From Aquabacterium sp. (lineage in GTDB: Bacteria > Pseudomonadota > Gammaproteobacteria > Burkholderiales > Burkholderiaceae_C): a stretch of DNA of 64,000 nt. How positions within the stretch are numbered: the stretch's first letter is position 1; each line of letters starts with the position of its first letter. The stretch covers positions 124,001 to 188,000 of the forward strand of contig JAURXM010000025.1 of NCBI GenBank assembly GCA_030654395.1. Direction: 5' to 3'. The notes beneath the pieces were generated by a model that worked only from the letters and a program-made list of their open reading frames with translations, searched no databases and was not told the origin of the DNA. Made by a program: the position numbers and the translations under genes. Of the stretch, positions 54,695 through 64,000 are shown piece after piece.

Positions 54695-56704
54695 TCAAGC
54701 GTGCAAAAACACGAACCAAGTCATGAGGGCAAAAACCCCCAAGATCATGACCAGCGCATAGTGATAAAGGTAACCCGTCTGGAACAAGCGAACCAGTGAG
54801 CCGATAACGCCGACCAACTTGGCAGAGCCGTTGACAGCCAAACCGTCAATGATGGCCACATCGCCCACTTGCCACAATGTGCGGCCCATCAGGCGCGCAC
54901 CAGCTGCAAGCACTTTCTCGTTGAACCAGTCCAGAAAATACTTGTTCTCGCCGACCACGATCAGCGGCCGCAGCACCTTGGCAAAGAACGCCGGGATTTG
55001 CGGCGCGACCATGTAGAACACGAATGCCGTCACCACGCCACCTAGAGCCAAGTAGAAGGGCAAGGTTGTAAAGCCATGCGTGGCCATCTCATAGGCACCG
55101 TGGAACTCATGAGCCAACTCTTCCATCGCAGGGTGCTTTTCCAGATTGACGAAAACCGCACTCTTGAGGAAGTCGCCAAACAACTCAGCCTCAATCGTGA
55201 AGTAACCGATCAGTACCGAGGGAATGGCCAACAGGACCAATGGTAGCCAGACCACCATCGGCGATTCATGAGGTACATGCACATGGGCGTGACCGTGGTC
55301 ATCATCATGGTGGTCGTGCTCACCTGGGAAAGGCTTGTGACGGAAGTTTTCTTTGCCATGGAAGACTAAAAAATACATCCGAAAACTGTAGAAGGCCGTC
55401 ACGAAGACACCCAGCAGCACCGCAAAATAAGCAAATTCAGCTGCAGGCAAGTTACTCGCGTGAACCGCCTCAATGATGGAGTCTTTGGAGTAAAAACCCG
55501 AGAAAAACGGTGTACCAATCAGCGCCAAAGAACCAATCAAAGAGGTGATCCAAGTGATTGGCATGTACTTGCGCAGACCACCCATGTTGCGGATATCCTG
55601 ATCATGGTGCATGCCCATGATCACCGAACCAGCACCCAAGAACAGCAAGGCTTTGAAGAAGGCATGGGTCATCAGATGGAATACAGCCACGTTGTAGGCC
55701 GACACGCCCAACGCCACGGTCATGTAACCTAGTTGGGACAGCGTTGAGTAAGCCACGACGCGCTTGATGTCATTTTGGATGATGCCCAGAAAGCCCATGA
55801 ACAGCGCGGTAATCGAACCAATCACCAAAATGAAGTTCAAGGCCACATCAGACAACTCAAACAGGGGTGACATGCGTGTCACCATGAAGATACCCGCAGT
55901 CACCATGGTGGCAGCGTGAATCAATGCAGAAATCGGAGTCGGACCTTCCATGGAGTCAGGCAACCAGACATGTAGAGGGAACTGGGCTGATTTACCCATC
56001 GCACCGATGAACAAACAGATACAGATCACGGTAATGAGCGACCAATCTGTTTTGGGCAAGGTCATCGCAGCCAACTCACTCCCCTTGGCAAACACCTCGC
56101 TGTAATTCAAACTGCCAGTGAAGGCAACGATCAAGCCGATGCCCAAGATGAAACCAAAATCGCCGACGCGGTTGACCAAGAAGGCCTTCATGTTCGCGAA
56201 TGTTGCAGTTGGCTTTTTGAACCAGAAGCCGATCAGCAGATAGGACACCAAGCCTACGGCCTCCCATCCAAAGAACAACTGCAGCAGGTTGTTGCTCATC
56301 ACCAGCATCAGCATGGCAAAGGTAAACAGCGAGATATAGCTGAAGAAGCGCTGATAGCCATCGTCCTCTTCCATGTAGCCGATGGTATAGATATGCACCA
56401 TCAAAGACACGAAGGTGACCACACACATCATCATGGCGGTCAAACCGTCAATCAAAAAGCCGACCTCCATCTTGAGTGACCCCACACTCATCCACTCATA
56501 AACAGTGGCATTGAAGTGTGCGCCTTCATTGGCTACAGCCGACAGTGTCATAACAGAAATGATGAACGAGATCAGCACACCCAAGATGGTGAGCATGTCT
56601 GCGCCCCGACGGCCGATCACATTGCCGAACAAGCCGGCAACAATCGAGCCGACCAGTGGCGCCAAAGGCACCACCAGCAGCGTATTGAGAGAGAGTTCTG
56701 ACAT
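54695..56704 (-). CDS. nuoL: NADH-quinone oxidoreductase subunit L
   Basis: The frame is open from 56725, but ATG 56704 (MSELSLNTLLVVPLAPL) is preferred, with AGGAG about 11 nt upstream. The length is 669 aa. The antiporter core has GWEAVGLVSYLLIGFW, KSAQFPLHVWLPDSMEGPTP and IKRVVAYSTLSQLGYM. A His-rich loop (HDHHDDDHGHAHVH) lies in the C-terminal third before the last helices and lateral helix region. Confidence 0.96.
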   Translation of the reverse strand: MSELSLNTLLVVPLAPLVGSIVAGLFGNVIGRRGADMLTILGVLISFIISVMTLSAVANEGAHFNATVYEWMSVGSLKMEVGFLIDGLTAMMMCVVTFVSLMVHIYTIGYMEEDDGYQRFFSYISLFTFAMLMLVMSNNLLQLFFGWEAVGLVSYLLIGFWFKKPTATFANMKAFLVNRVGDFGFILGIGLIVAFTGSLNYSEVFAKGSELAAMTLPKTDWSLITVICICLFIGAMGKSAQFPLHVWLPDSMEGPTPISALIHAATMVTAGIFMVTRMSPLFELSDVALNFILVIGSITALFMGFLGIIQNDIKRVVAYSTLSQLGYMTVALGVSAYNVAVFHLMTHAFFKALLFLGAGSVIMGMHHDQDIRNMGGLRKYMPITWITSLIGSLALIGTPFFSGFYSKDSIIEAVHASNLPAAEFAYFAVLLGVFVTAFYSFRMYFLVFHGKENFRHKPFPGEHDHHDDDHGHAHVHVPHESPMVVWLPLVLLAIPSVLIGYFTIEAELFGDFLKSAVFVNLEKHPAMEELAHEFHGAYEMATHGFTTLPFYLALGGVVTAFVFYMVAPQIPAFFAKVLRPLIVVGENKYFLDWFNEKVLAAGARLMGRTLWQVGDVAIIDGLAVNGSAKLVGVIGSLVRLFQTGYLYHYALVMILGVFALMTWFVFLHA

Positions 56705-56721
56705 GATTGTGTTGCTCCTGC

Positions 56722-57036
56722 TCAACCCTTGAGGGTGTCCATCTCGTCGACATTGATCGACGAGCGATTGCGGAACAACACCACCAAGATGGCCAAACCA
56801 ATGGCCGATTCAGCAGCCGCCACGGTAAGGATGAAGAAAACGAATACCTGCCCGTCCATGTCTCCCAAATAATGGGAGAAGGCAACGAAGTTGGTGTTGA
56901 CCGCCAGCAGCATCAGCTCAATGGCCATCAGCAACACGATCAGGTTTTTACGGTTCAGAAAAATCCCAATAACCGACATGGCGAACAAAATCGCGCCAAG
57001 CGACAGGAAGTGACCAAGGGTAACGGTTGTTGTCAT
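56722..57036 (-). CDS. nuoK: NADH-quinone oxidoreductase subunit K
   Basis: The protein has 104 aa and three helices with the family motif [20 protein letters not shown], containing the conserved membrane Glu, and [14 protein letters not shown] with the second conserved Glu. Its ATG overlaps the nuoJ stop (57033-57036). Confidence 0.95.
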   Translation of the reverse strand: MTTTVTLGHFLSLGAILFAMSVIGIFLNRKNLIVLLMAIELMLLAVNTNFVAFSHYLGDMDGQVFVFFILTVAAAESAIGLAILVVLFRNRSSINVDEMDTLKG

Positions 57037-57677
57037 GATTGACCTCCTGTCGGTGCTGGAGCTTCGGTTGCCGCAGGCACCTCCATGACCGGGGACACCT
57101 TGACCACGCGCAAGCGGTCTGCCTTCTTGGCACGAACCTGGTCTGCTGGATTCTGATAATGTGAGTCTTTGCGCTTGCGCAGCGTCAACGCAATCGCCGC
57201 GATGATGGCCACCAATAAAATCACAGCGGCAACTTGAACCGGAAACAGGTAGTGTGAGAACAACTCAACGCCAAGCGCCTTGGCATTGGGCATTTTGGCA
57301 ATATCAGCAGGAAATGGCTTGGGGGATGCCACGTCAAAGCCGCGCTTGAGCACGAAGGCCATTTCGACTGCAATGAGCGCGCCGATCAGTCCAGCCATTG
57401 GAAAATGCTTCCAAAAACCTTGCCTGATCGAATCGATGTTGATGTCGAGCATCATCACAACGAAGAGGAACAGCACCATCACCGCCCCCACGTAAACAAG
57501 CACAAGTGCGATAGACAGGAACTCAGCTTGTAGCAGCATCCAGACGCACGAGGCACTGAAAAAGGCCAACACAAGGTGGAGCGCTGCGCTCACGGGACTC
57601 TTCGCAGTGATCACGCGGAAAGCCGCAAAAACCAGCACGGAGGCGAAGGTGTAAAAAAGTAGGCTAAAGGTGTCCAT
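57033..57677 (-). CDS. nuoJ: NADH-quinone oxidoreductase subunit J
   Basis: The protein has 214 aa. Five helices include the family's [19 protein letters not shown] segment. The C-terminal 40 residues (after [20 protein letters not shown]) are a hydrophilic Pro/Ala-rich tail as seen in other betaproteobacteria. Coupled to nuoK by ATGA. Confidence 0.94.
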   Translation of the reverse strand: MDTFSLLFYTFASVLVFAAFRVITAKSPVSAALHLVLAFFSASCVWMLLQAEFLSIALVLVYVGAVMVLFLFVVMMLDINIDSIRQGFWKHFPMAGLIGALIAVEMAFVLKRGFDVASPKPFPADIAKMPNAKALGVELFSHYLFPVQVAAVILLVAIIAAIALTLRKRKDSHYQNPADQVRAKKADRLRVVKVSPVMEVPAATEAPAPTGGQS

Positions 57678-57683
57678 ATGGGG

Positions 57684-58178
57684 TCAGCGGTATTTCGCGT
57701 CCGCCTCCTTGTTTGCGGCAATTTCCTTTTCGTAGCGATCACCCACAGCCAAGAGCATGTCCTTGGTGAAGTAGAGGTCGCCGCGCTTTTCACCGTGGTA
57801 CTCAAAAATATGCGTCTCCACGATTGAATCTACAGGGCAGCTTTCTTCGCAGAAGCCGCAGAAGATGCACTTTGTCAGGTCAATGTCATAGCGCGTGGTA
57901 CGGCGACTGCCGTCGTCACGCACATCAGACTCGATCGTGATGGCCATGGCGGGGCAAACTGCCTCGCATAACTTACAAGCGATACATCGCTCTTCACCAT
58001 TGTCATAGCGCCGCAAGGCGTGCAGCCCACGGAACCGCGGTGACAGGGGCGTCTTTTCTTCAGGGAACTGAACCGTGAAGGTTGGCCTAAAGACATGACG
58101 ACCTGTCAGGGCCATGCCTTTTAACAGCTCCAGCAAGAAAAAACTGGAGATGAATGCTTTGAGGGACGATACAGACAT
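57684..58178 (-). CDS. nuoI: NADH-quinone oxidoreductase subunit I
   Basis: The protein has 164 aa and carries two 4Fe-4S clusters: [16 protein letters not shown] and [16 protein letters not shown] supply the eight Cys. It relays electrons toward the quinone site. The N-terminal helix ([21 protein letters not shown]) is the membrane-contact region typical of the family. Confidence 0.96.
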   Translation of the reverse strand: MSVSSLKAFISSFFLLELLKGMALTGRHVFRPTFTVQFPEEKTPLSPRFRGLHALRRYDNGEERCIACKLCEAVCPAMAITIESDVRDDGSRRTTRYDIDLTKCIFCGFCEESCPVDSIVETHIFEYHGEKRGDLYFTKDMLLAVGDRYEKEIAANKEADAKYR

Positions 58179-58190
58179 ATTGGTTGCCCC

Positions 58191-59288
58191 TTACTTCCAG
58201 ATGTTCCAAGGAGACATCATCCAGCCCCCGACAAGGACCAGCCACACCAAGGTGACAGGGATGAATATCTTCCAGCCGAGACGCATGATTTGGTCATAGC
58301 GGAAGCGTGGGAACGACGCCCGCACCCACAAGAACAAGGTGACGACAACGAAGGCTTTGGTGAACAACCACAACCAATTCCAGAACCAAATGGATTGATC
58401 AATCCATTCGGGCGTCGCCATACCGATCAACTTAAATGACACGGGAGCCGCCCAGCCACCAAAGAACATGATCACAGCCAGCGTGGACACCAAAATCATG
58501 TTGGCGTATTCAGCCAAGAAGAACATGGCGAACGACATGCCGGAGTACTCGATCATGTGACCAGCCACGATCTCAGACTCACCTTCCACCACGTCAAATG
58601 GGTGACGGTTGGTTTCAGCCAAGCCGGAGATGAAATACACCACCGTGATCGGCAACAAAGGCAGCCAATTCCACGACATAAAGGCGATGCCCATGTCAGC
58701 GAACTGCCCCTTATTTTGACTCATCACAATGTCGGTCATGTTCAGTGAACCGGATGTCATCAGCACGATAACAAGGCAAAACCCCATGGCGATTTCGTAG
58801 GAAACCATCTGAGCCGAAGCGCGGATGGCCCCGAGGAACGCGTATTTAGAGTTCGACGCCCAACCGGCAATGATCACGCCATAAACCTCCATAGAGGTGA
58901 TGGCCATCAGAAACAGCAAGCCGGCATTGACGTTGGCCAAGGCCATATCTGGGCCAAATGGAATCACCGCCCAAGCTGCCAGCGCAGGCATGATCGTCAT
59001 GACAGGGCCCAGCAAGAACAGCCCTTTGTGCGCGGCCGAGGGCAAAATGATTTCTTTGAAAATCAGTTTGACGGCGTCGGCAATGGGTTGCAGTAAACCG
59101 TAAGGCCCCACACGGTTCGGGCCCACACGTATTTGACTCCAACCGATCGCCTTGCGCTCCCACAGCGTCAAATAGGCCACGCAGCCTAGCAAGGGCAGCA
59201 CCAAGACCACAATCTTGATCAGCGTCCAGATCACTGGCCACGAAGCGCCCAAGTTGGCCGCTCCAGCGTTGTAAAGGGTGTCAATCAT
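58191..59288 (-). CDS. nuoH: NADH-quinone oxidoreductase subunit H
   Basis: ATG 59288 is preferred (GGGAGA upstream, [14 protein letters not shown]); the open frame to 59402 lies within nuoG's end. The length is 365 aa. Family motifs are [44 protein letters not shown] (split here) and [17 protein letters not shown]. It forms part of the quinone-binding site. Confidence 0.95.
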   Translation of the reverse strand: MIDTLYNAGAANLGASWPVIWTLIKIVVLVLPLLGCVAYLTLWERKAIGWSQIRVGPNRVGPYGLLQPIADAVKLIFKEIILPSAAHKGLFLLGPVMTIMPALAAWAVIPFGPDMALANVNAGLLFLMAITSMEVYGVIIAGWASNSKYAFLGAIRASAQMVSYEIAMGFCLVIVLMTSGSLNMTDIVMSQNKGQFADMGIAFMSWNWLPLLPITVVYFISGLAETNRHPFDVVEGESEIVAGHMIEYSGMSFAMFFLAEYANMILVSTLAVIMFFGGWAAPVSFKLIGMATPEWIDQSIWFWNWLWLFTKAFVVVTLFLWVRASFPRFRYDQIMRLGWKIFIPVTLVWLVLVGGWMMSPWNIWK

Positions 59289-59301
59289 GTCTTGTCTCCC
59301 C

Positions 59302-61617
59302 TCAAGCTTTTTCGACGCGGATCGCGCCGAAGGAAGCACCCAAGGTGGCCGTCGCTGAATGCCCAGCAGGCACGCGAACAACATTAGCAGGCAAGCTGGC
59401 ATCCAGTACAGCAGCCAAGGTCACCGCGCACCCATCTTGCGAAACCTTGACTTGTGCACCCTCAGCCAAACCCAACTCAAACCACAGCGCTTGAGGCAAA
59501 CTGGCAACGGGCGCCTTGGCGTCGGCTGTGGCTTGCAGTGCCGGTGAACGGCGAACCAATGCGTCAGCACTGTAAATAGGCACATCGGCCAAACGCTCCA
59601 AGCCCCCGTTTGTCGCGGTCACTTTGATTGCTGCCAATGTGGCGTTGGACAACTTAGCAGGCAGTGCAGCCAAATCACCCAAAGCGCGGGCTTTGACTTC
59701 TTCAGAAGTCTCAAATTCGAAACTGGGTAAACCAAGCATCGTCCCTAGTACGCGCAAAACCTTCCAAGCTGGGCGTGCATCGCCAGATGGTTTGACCACA
59801 CCATGAAAACTCTGTGGTCGACCTTCGGCATTCACAAACGTGCCCGAGGTCTCTGAGAATGGTGCGATAGGCAGCAGCACATCCGCGTACTCACTTGCTG
59901 TCGATTTGAAAGATGACAAGGACACGACCATCTCTGCGCCTTGAACAGCGGCCATCGCCGCAGCAGGATTGGCCGCGTCGAACTCAGGCTCGACACCTAG
60001 CAAGACCACCGCTTTGAGCCCCTTACCTGACAGCATCTGACCTGCATTGAGGCCTCCTTGCTGCGGTTGAGCATGAACCAACTGCGCACCGACAGAGTTG
60101 GCCGACTCTCCGAGGAAACCAACTTGTGCACCAGTTTGCTCGGCGATCCATTGCGCCAATGCTTGCAAGGTTGACGCATCAGGATGTTGTACCGCAGCGT
60201 TACCCAGCAAAATAGCTTTGTTCTGGCCCGACAACAATGAGGCGGCAATGTTTGATGCTTGATCGGTCGCTGTCCCAGCACAAGGGGCCTCGATGCCAGC
60301 TTGCTTAGCAACAGCCGTCGCAATGTCAGCCAAGGACTGGCTCCACGCGCTGGGTGCCACCGTGACACGCTGAGCCAAAGGCAAGAGCCAATCATCATTG
60401 ACTGCGCCAATCGCAGAGACCTGAGCCCCGCATTTGACCGCATGTCGCAAACGGGTAGCGAACAGTGGATGATCCTTACGCAGGAAGGCGCCCACAACCA
60501 AAACACGATCCAAGGTGGACAGCGCTGCGATAGGCAAACCCAGCCAACGTGCACCAACGCCCGTGGTGAAATCGCTTTGGCGCAAACGGGTATCGATGTT
60601 GTCGCTGCCCAAGCCGCGCATCAACTGAGCCAGCAAAAACAGCTCTTCAACTGTGCTGTGCTCCGTTGCCAAAGCGCCCATGGCCGCGGCGCCGTGCTCT
60701 GCCTTTACACCTTTGAGGCCGTTGGCGACGTATTCAAGCGCCGTAGTCCAATCGACTTCGCGCCATTGACCACCCTGCTTGAGCATGGGCTTGGTCAACC
60801 TGTCGGCGCTATGGAGTGCTTCATAGCTGAAACGATCGCGGTCAGCTATCCAACATTCATTGACATCCTCGTTCTCAAGAGGCACCACGCGCAGCACTTT
60901 ACCGTTCTTGACTTGAACGATCAGATTCGAGCCCGTCGAGTCATGTGGACTGACACTCTTGCGACGTGACAACTCCCATGTCCGAGCGCTATAGCGAAAT
61001 GGCTTGCTGGTCAGGGCACCAACTGGGCACAAATCAATCATGTTGCCCGACAACTCTGAGTCAACCGTGTTGCCAACGAAGGTCACGATTTCTGCATGCT
61101 CACCGCGGTGCACCATGCCAAGCTCCATCGCACCGGCAATCTCTTGACCGAATCGGACGCAACGGGTGCACTGAATGCAACGGCTCATCTCGTCCATCGA
61201 GATCAGAGGGCCGACGTCCTTCTTGAGGACGACGCGTTTTTCCTCTTCATAGCGCGATGCAGACCCACCGTAGCCCACGGCCAAATCTTGCAACTGGCAC
61301 TCACCGCCTTGGTCGCAGATAGGGCAATCCAGCGGATGATTGATCAACAAAAACTCCATCACGCCTTGCTGGGCTTTGATGGCTTTCTCGCTCCGTGTAC
61401 GCACGATCATGCCTTGCGTAACAGGGGTCGCGCAGGCAGGCATGGGCTTGGGCGCCTTCTCAATGTCCACAAGGCACATGCGGCAATTGGCCGCAATAGA
61501 CAGCTTCCGGTGATAGCAGAAGTGTGGAATGAATGTCCCGTTTTCCTCAGCCGCACGGATCACCATGCTGCCTTCTTGGGCCTGGACCTTGCGGCCGTCA
61601 ATTTCGATTTCAACCAT
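59302..61617 (-). CDS. nuoG: NADH-quinone oxidoreductase subunit G
   Basis: ATG 61617 is preferred ([14 protein letters not shown]); the frame starts six codons earlier. The length is 771 aa. The N-terminal 2Fe-2S and 4Fe-4S sites are visible ([53 protein letters not shown]). A molybdopterin-oxidoreductase-like domain follows ([16 protein letters not shown]), and the C-terminal end is a MoCo-dinucleotide-binding-like region ([14 protein letters not shown]). Confidence 0.95.
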   Translation of the reverse strand: MVEIEIDGRKVQAQEGSMVIRAAEENGTFIPHFCYHRKLSIAANCRMCLVDIEKAPKPMPACATPVTQGMIVRTRSEKAIKAQQGVMEFLLINHPLDCPICDQGGECQLQDLAVGYGGSASRYEEEKRVVLKKDVGPLISMDEMSRCIQCTRCVRFGQEIAGAMELGMVHRGEHAEIVTFVGNTVDSELSGNMIDLCPVGALTSKPFRYSARTWELSRRKSVSPHDSTGSNLIVQVKNGKVLRVVPLENEDVNECWIADRDRFSYEALHSADRLTKPMLKQGGQWREVDWTTALEYVANGLKGVKAEHGAAAMGALATEHSTVEELFLLAQLMRGLGSDNIDTRLRQSDFTTGVGARWLGLPIAALSTLDRVLVVGAFLRKDHPLFATRLRHAVKCGAQVSAIGAVNDDWLLPLAQRVTVAPSAWSQSLADIATAVAKQAGIEAPCAGTATDQASNIAASLLSGQNKAILLGNAAVQHPDASTLQALAQWIAEQTGAQVGFLGESANSVGAQLVHAQPQQGGLNAGQMLSGKGLKAVVLLGVEPEFDAANPAAAMAAVQGAEMVVSLSSFKSTASEYADVLLPIAPFSETSGTFVNAEGRPQSFHGVVKPSGDARPAWKVLRVLGTMLGLPSFEFETSEEVKARALGDLAALPAKLSNATLAAIKVTATNGGLERLADVPIYSADALVRRSPALQATADAKAPVASLPQALWFELGLAEGAQVKVSQDGCAVTLAAVLDASLPANVVRVPAGHSATATLGASFGAIRVEKA

Positions 61618-61631
61618 ATATGTCAAGCCGA

Positions 61632-62975
61632 TCAAATGTAGGCCGGGACCATGCAGGTCTTGTGTTCGATGTGGTGCACGAACTCATCACGGTAGTGTTT
61701 GATGAAAGCGCGTACCGGCATGGCAGCCGCATCACCCAAAGCGCAAATCGTGCGGCCCTGGATGTTGTCAGCAACGGAGTTAAGCAAGTCAATGTCCTCA
61801 GGACGTCCCTTGCCATGTTCGATGCGTTCCATCACCCGCCATAACCAACCCGTACCTTCACGGCACGGTGTGCACTGGCCACAAGATTCATGCATGTAGA
61901 AATAAGACAGACGCAGCAAACTCTTCACCATGCAACGCGTCTCGTCCATCACGATGACAGCGCCCGAACCCAACATCGAACCAGCCTTGGCGATCGAGTC
62001 ATAGTCCATCGTGCACTCCATCATGATGTGAGCGGGCAGCACAGGCATGGATGATCCGCCTGGGATCACCGCCTTGAGCTTGCGGCCACCACGCACACCA
62101 CCAGCAAGTTCCAGCAACTTGGCAAACGGCGTCCCCATCGGGATTTCATAATTACCAGGACGCTCGACATCACCTGAAATGGAGAACAGCTTGGTTCCAC
62201 CGTTGTTAGGTTTACCAACGTTCAGGAAGGCCTCACCGCCATGACGGATGATCCAAGGAACCGCCGCAAACGTTTCGGTGTTGTTGATCGTGGTGGGCTT
62301 GCCGTACAGGCCGAAGCTGGCTGGGAACGGCGGCTTGAAACGAGGCTGGCCCTTCTTGCCTTCAAGAGACTCCAGCAAGGCAGTTTCTTCACCGCAAATA
62401 TAAGCACCAAACCCATGGAAAGCATGGAGCTGGAAGCTGAAATTGCTGCCCGCTATGTTGTTGCCCAACAGCCCTGCCGCACGAGCTTCTTCCAGTGCGG
62501 CTTCAAAGCGATCGTAGACCTCGAAGATTTCACCGTGGATGTAGTTGTAGCCTACGGTGATACCCATGGCATAGGCCGCAATGGCCATGCCTTCAATCAC
62601 GGTGTGCGGGTTAAACCGCAGTATCTCGCGGTCCTTGCATGTCCCAGGCTCACCTTCATCAGAATTGCAGACTAAGTATTTTTGCCCTGGGAAAGCGCGG
62701 GGCATGAAGCTCCACTTCAGTCCGGTTGGAAAGCCTGCGCCGCCACGACCACGAAGAGCCGATGCCTTAACCTCGGCGATGACCTGATCAGGCGTCATGC
62801 CCTCCCCGCCATCCTTGCCGAGGATTTTGCGCAAAGCGGCATAACCACCACGCGCTTCGTAGTCTTTCAAACCCCAGTTTTCGCCATCAAGTCCGGCGTA
62901 AATCTGAGGTTCAATGTGGCGGCCGTGGAAAGCCGTTTCCTTACCGGTCGATTGGAATTTCGAGAGATCAAGCAT
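61632..62975 (-). CDS. nuoF: NADH-quinone oxidoreductase subunit F
   Basis: The protein has 447 aa. It carries the NADH/FMN site ([50 protein letters not shown]) and the 4Fe-4S cluster N3 motif [15 protein letters not shown] with a later Cys in [18 protein letters not shown] enters complex I here. Confidence 0.96.
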   Translation of the reverse strand: MLDLSKFQSTGKETAFHGRHIEPQIYAGLDGENWGLKDYEARGGYAALRKILGKDGGEGMTPDQVIAEVKASALRGRGGAGFPTGLKWSFMPRAFPGQKYLVCNSDEGEPGTCKDREILRFNPHTVIEGMAIAAYAMGITVGYNYIHGEIFEVYDRFEAALEEARAAGLLGNNIAGSNFSFQLHAFHGFGAYICGEETALLESLEGKKGQPRFKPPFPASFGLYGKPTTINNTETFAAVPWIIRHGGEAFLNVGKPNNGGTKLFSISGDVERPGNYEIPMGTPFAKLLELAGGVRGGRKLKAVIPGGSSMPVLPAHIMMECTMDYDSIAKAGSMLGSGAVIVMDETRCMVKSLLRLSYFYMHESCGQCTPCREGTGWLWRVMERIEHGKGRPEDIDLLNSVADNIQGRTICALGDAAAMPVRAFIKHYRDEFVHHIEHKTCMVPAYI

Positions 62976-62987
62976 CTTGTTCTCGCC

Positions 62988-63488
62988 TCACTTAGCTTGC
63001 GCTTTGAGCGTGGACAACAACTCGTCCAAACGATCATTGCTCATGTAGCTGACCATGTGACGGTCGTTCACCAATGCCACCGGCGCGTCAGCACAGGCGC
63101 CAAGGCATTCTGACTGCTGCACAGTGAACACCCCATCGGACGTCGTGCCACCAACCTCAACACCCAAACGCTCGCATACATGAAGCAACGCTTTTTGGCC
63201 ATCACGCAACTGACAAGGCAAATTGGTGCACACATTCAACTTGAACTGACCAACGGGCTGTTGGTTGTACATGTTGTAGAAGGTCGTGACCTCGTGCACA
63301 GCAATAGCAGGCATGCCAATGTAGTCAGCAATAGCCTTTTCGCTGTCGGGTGAGACCCAACCACGCTCTTGCTGGATGATGGACAGGCACGCCATGACAG
63401 CTGATACACGCTGGTCAGATGGGTACTTGGCTAGTTCGCGATCAAAGCGCGTTTTGGTTTGTTCGCTAAGCATGATTTTGTCGGTCAT
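62988..63488 (-). CDS. nuoE: NADH-quinone oxidoreductase subunit E
   Basis: ATG 63488 is preferred over 63518, which overlaps the nuoD end. The length is 166 aa. The thioredoxin-like 2Fe-2S domain has CTNLPCQLRD and QQSECLGACADAP (four Cys), with the helical N-terminus ACLSIIQQERGWVS. It pairs with nuoF, 12 nt downstream. Confidence 0.95.
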   Translation of the reverse strand: MTDKIMLSEQTKTRFDRELAKYPSDQRVSAVMACLSIIQQERGWVSPDSEKAIADYIGMPAIAVHEVTTFYNMYNQQPVGQFKLNVCTNLPCQLRDGQKALLHVCERLGVEVGGTTSDGVFTVQQSECLGACADAPVALVNDRHMVSYMSNDRLDELLSTLKAQAK

Positions 63489-63501
63489 TGGGCTGTCGCT
63501 C

Positions 63502-64000
63502 TCAACGGTCGATCTCACCGAACACGATATCCATCGTGCCGATGATAGCTACGGCATCCGCCAACATGTGACCACGGGACATCTCGTCCAATGCAGCCAA
63601 ATGCGGGAATCCAGGAGCGCGGATCTTCAAGCGATAAGGCTTATTTGCACCATCAGATGCCAAATAAATGCCGAACTCGCCCTTAGGGTGCTCGACAGCA
63701 GCATAAGCCTCGCCTTCGGGCACATGGAAACCTTCGGTGAACAGCTTGAAGTGGTGGATCAACTCCTCCATCGAGCTCTTCATTTCAATGCGTGAAGGGG
63801 GGGCCACCTTATGGTTGCTGGTGATGACAGGGCCTGGATTGGCTCGCAACCAATCTACGCACTGCTTGATGATGCGATTGGACTGGCGCATCTCTTCAAC
63901 CCGAACAACATAGCGGTCGTAGCAATCGCCATTGGTGCCGATAGGGATATCAAAGTCGAGCTTGTCGTAGACCTCATATGGTTGGTGCTTGCGCAAATCC
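63502..64000 (-). CDS. nuoD: NADH-quinone oxidoreductase subunit D, C-terminal part only
   Basis: The reading frame runs off the right edge, so only the last ~166 codons are seen; the start is beyond the window. The family end is clear: [58 protein letters not shown] and a terminal [12 protein letters not shown]. It forms the quinone-binding cavity together with nuoB. Confidence 0.96.
   Translation of the reverse strand, partial: DLRKHQPYEVYDKLDFDIPIGTNGDCYDRYVVRVEEMRQSNRIIKQCVDWLRANPGPVITSNHKVAPPSRIEMKSSMEELIHHFKLFTEGFHVPEGEAYAAVEHPKGEFGIYLASDGANKPYRLKIRAPGFPHLAALDEMSRGHMLADAVAIIGTMDIVFGEIDR

Overview
The window is a bacterial chromosome segment from a betaproteobacterium, most likely of the order Burkholderiales. 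The evidence is the contiguous nuoD-to-nuoN complex I operon, a ComEC/RidA/DsbB/fused PabB-PabC neighbourhood, a YihY protein with a long C-terminal extension, and the style of the LysR, mmsA and GMC genes. I have not assigned a genus. Nearly all of it is coherent, tightly packed chromosome. The exception is one 13-kb accessory element between 22437 and 35533.

Region 1 (1-11379) is a signalling block. It holds a 5'-truncated HisKA_2-type sensor kinase followed by an ANTAR response regulator, a membrane histidine kinase on the opposite strand, a 1349-aa hybrid kinase (PAS-HisKA-HATPase-REC-REC-HPt), a REC-PAS-GGDEF-EAL protein translationally coupled to it, and a diguanylate cyclase with an intact GGEEF and I-site. 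Together they look like a phosphorelay that ends in c-di-GMP turnover.

Region 2 (11381-22156) is metabolic: NAD(P)HX repair (nnrE-nnrD fusion), methylmalonate-semialdehyde dehydrogenase, two LysR regulators, a GMC oxidoreductase, an alpha/beta hydrolase, a TetR regulator, a fumarylacetoacetate-hydrolase-family enzyme and a metallo-beta-lactamase-fold hydrolase. It reads as a catabolic cluster. Three divergent regulator/target gaps each carry a clear palindrome. Between nnr and mmsA lies a string of six hairpins ending in a plus-strand terminator, which may be an unrecognised structured RNA.

Region 3 (22437-35533) is an integrated element in the 3' end of tRNA-Ser(UGA). It is bounded by a 33-bp exact direct repeat, with a tyrosine integrase beside the intact tRNA. 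It carries a BRO-N-like regulator, a serine recombinase, a lipoprotein, a replication-type (DUF1376-like) protein with a hexamer repeat array just downstream, a compact C5-methyltransferase-like protein, a paralogous pair of small proteins, a 990-aa virion-ejection-like protein with a C-terminal T4-lysozyme-like domain, a zinc-finger-like protein and an unknown cargo gene. No capsid, portal, terminase or tail gene was seen. It is therefore either a phage satellite or a heavily deleted prophage. Insertion also moved the tRNA's own terminator 13 kb away, leaving the integrase directly downstream of the tRNA on the same strand.

Region 4 (35608-51630) is ordinary chromosome: apaH, a CorC/TlyC-like CBS protein, comEC, a RidA protein, dsbB, pabBC, gloA, an AraC-family remnant, a chemoreceptor with a G9 tract upstream, aroC, a CBS protein, YihY, a DUF2069 protein, an FAD-linked oxidase and a NUDIX hydrolase. 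Region 5 (51694-64000) is the minus-strand nuo operon from nuoN back to nuoD, which runs off the right edge and is closed on the left by a strong terminator.
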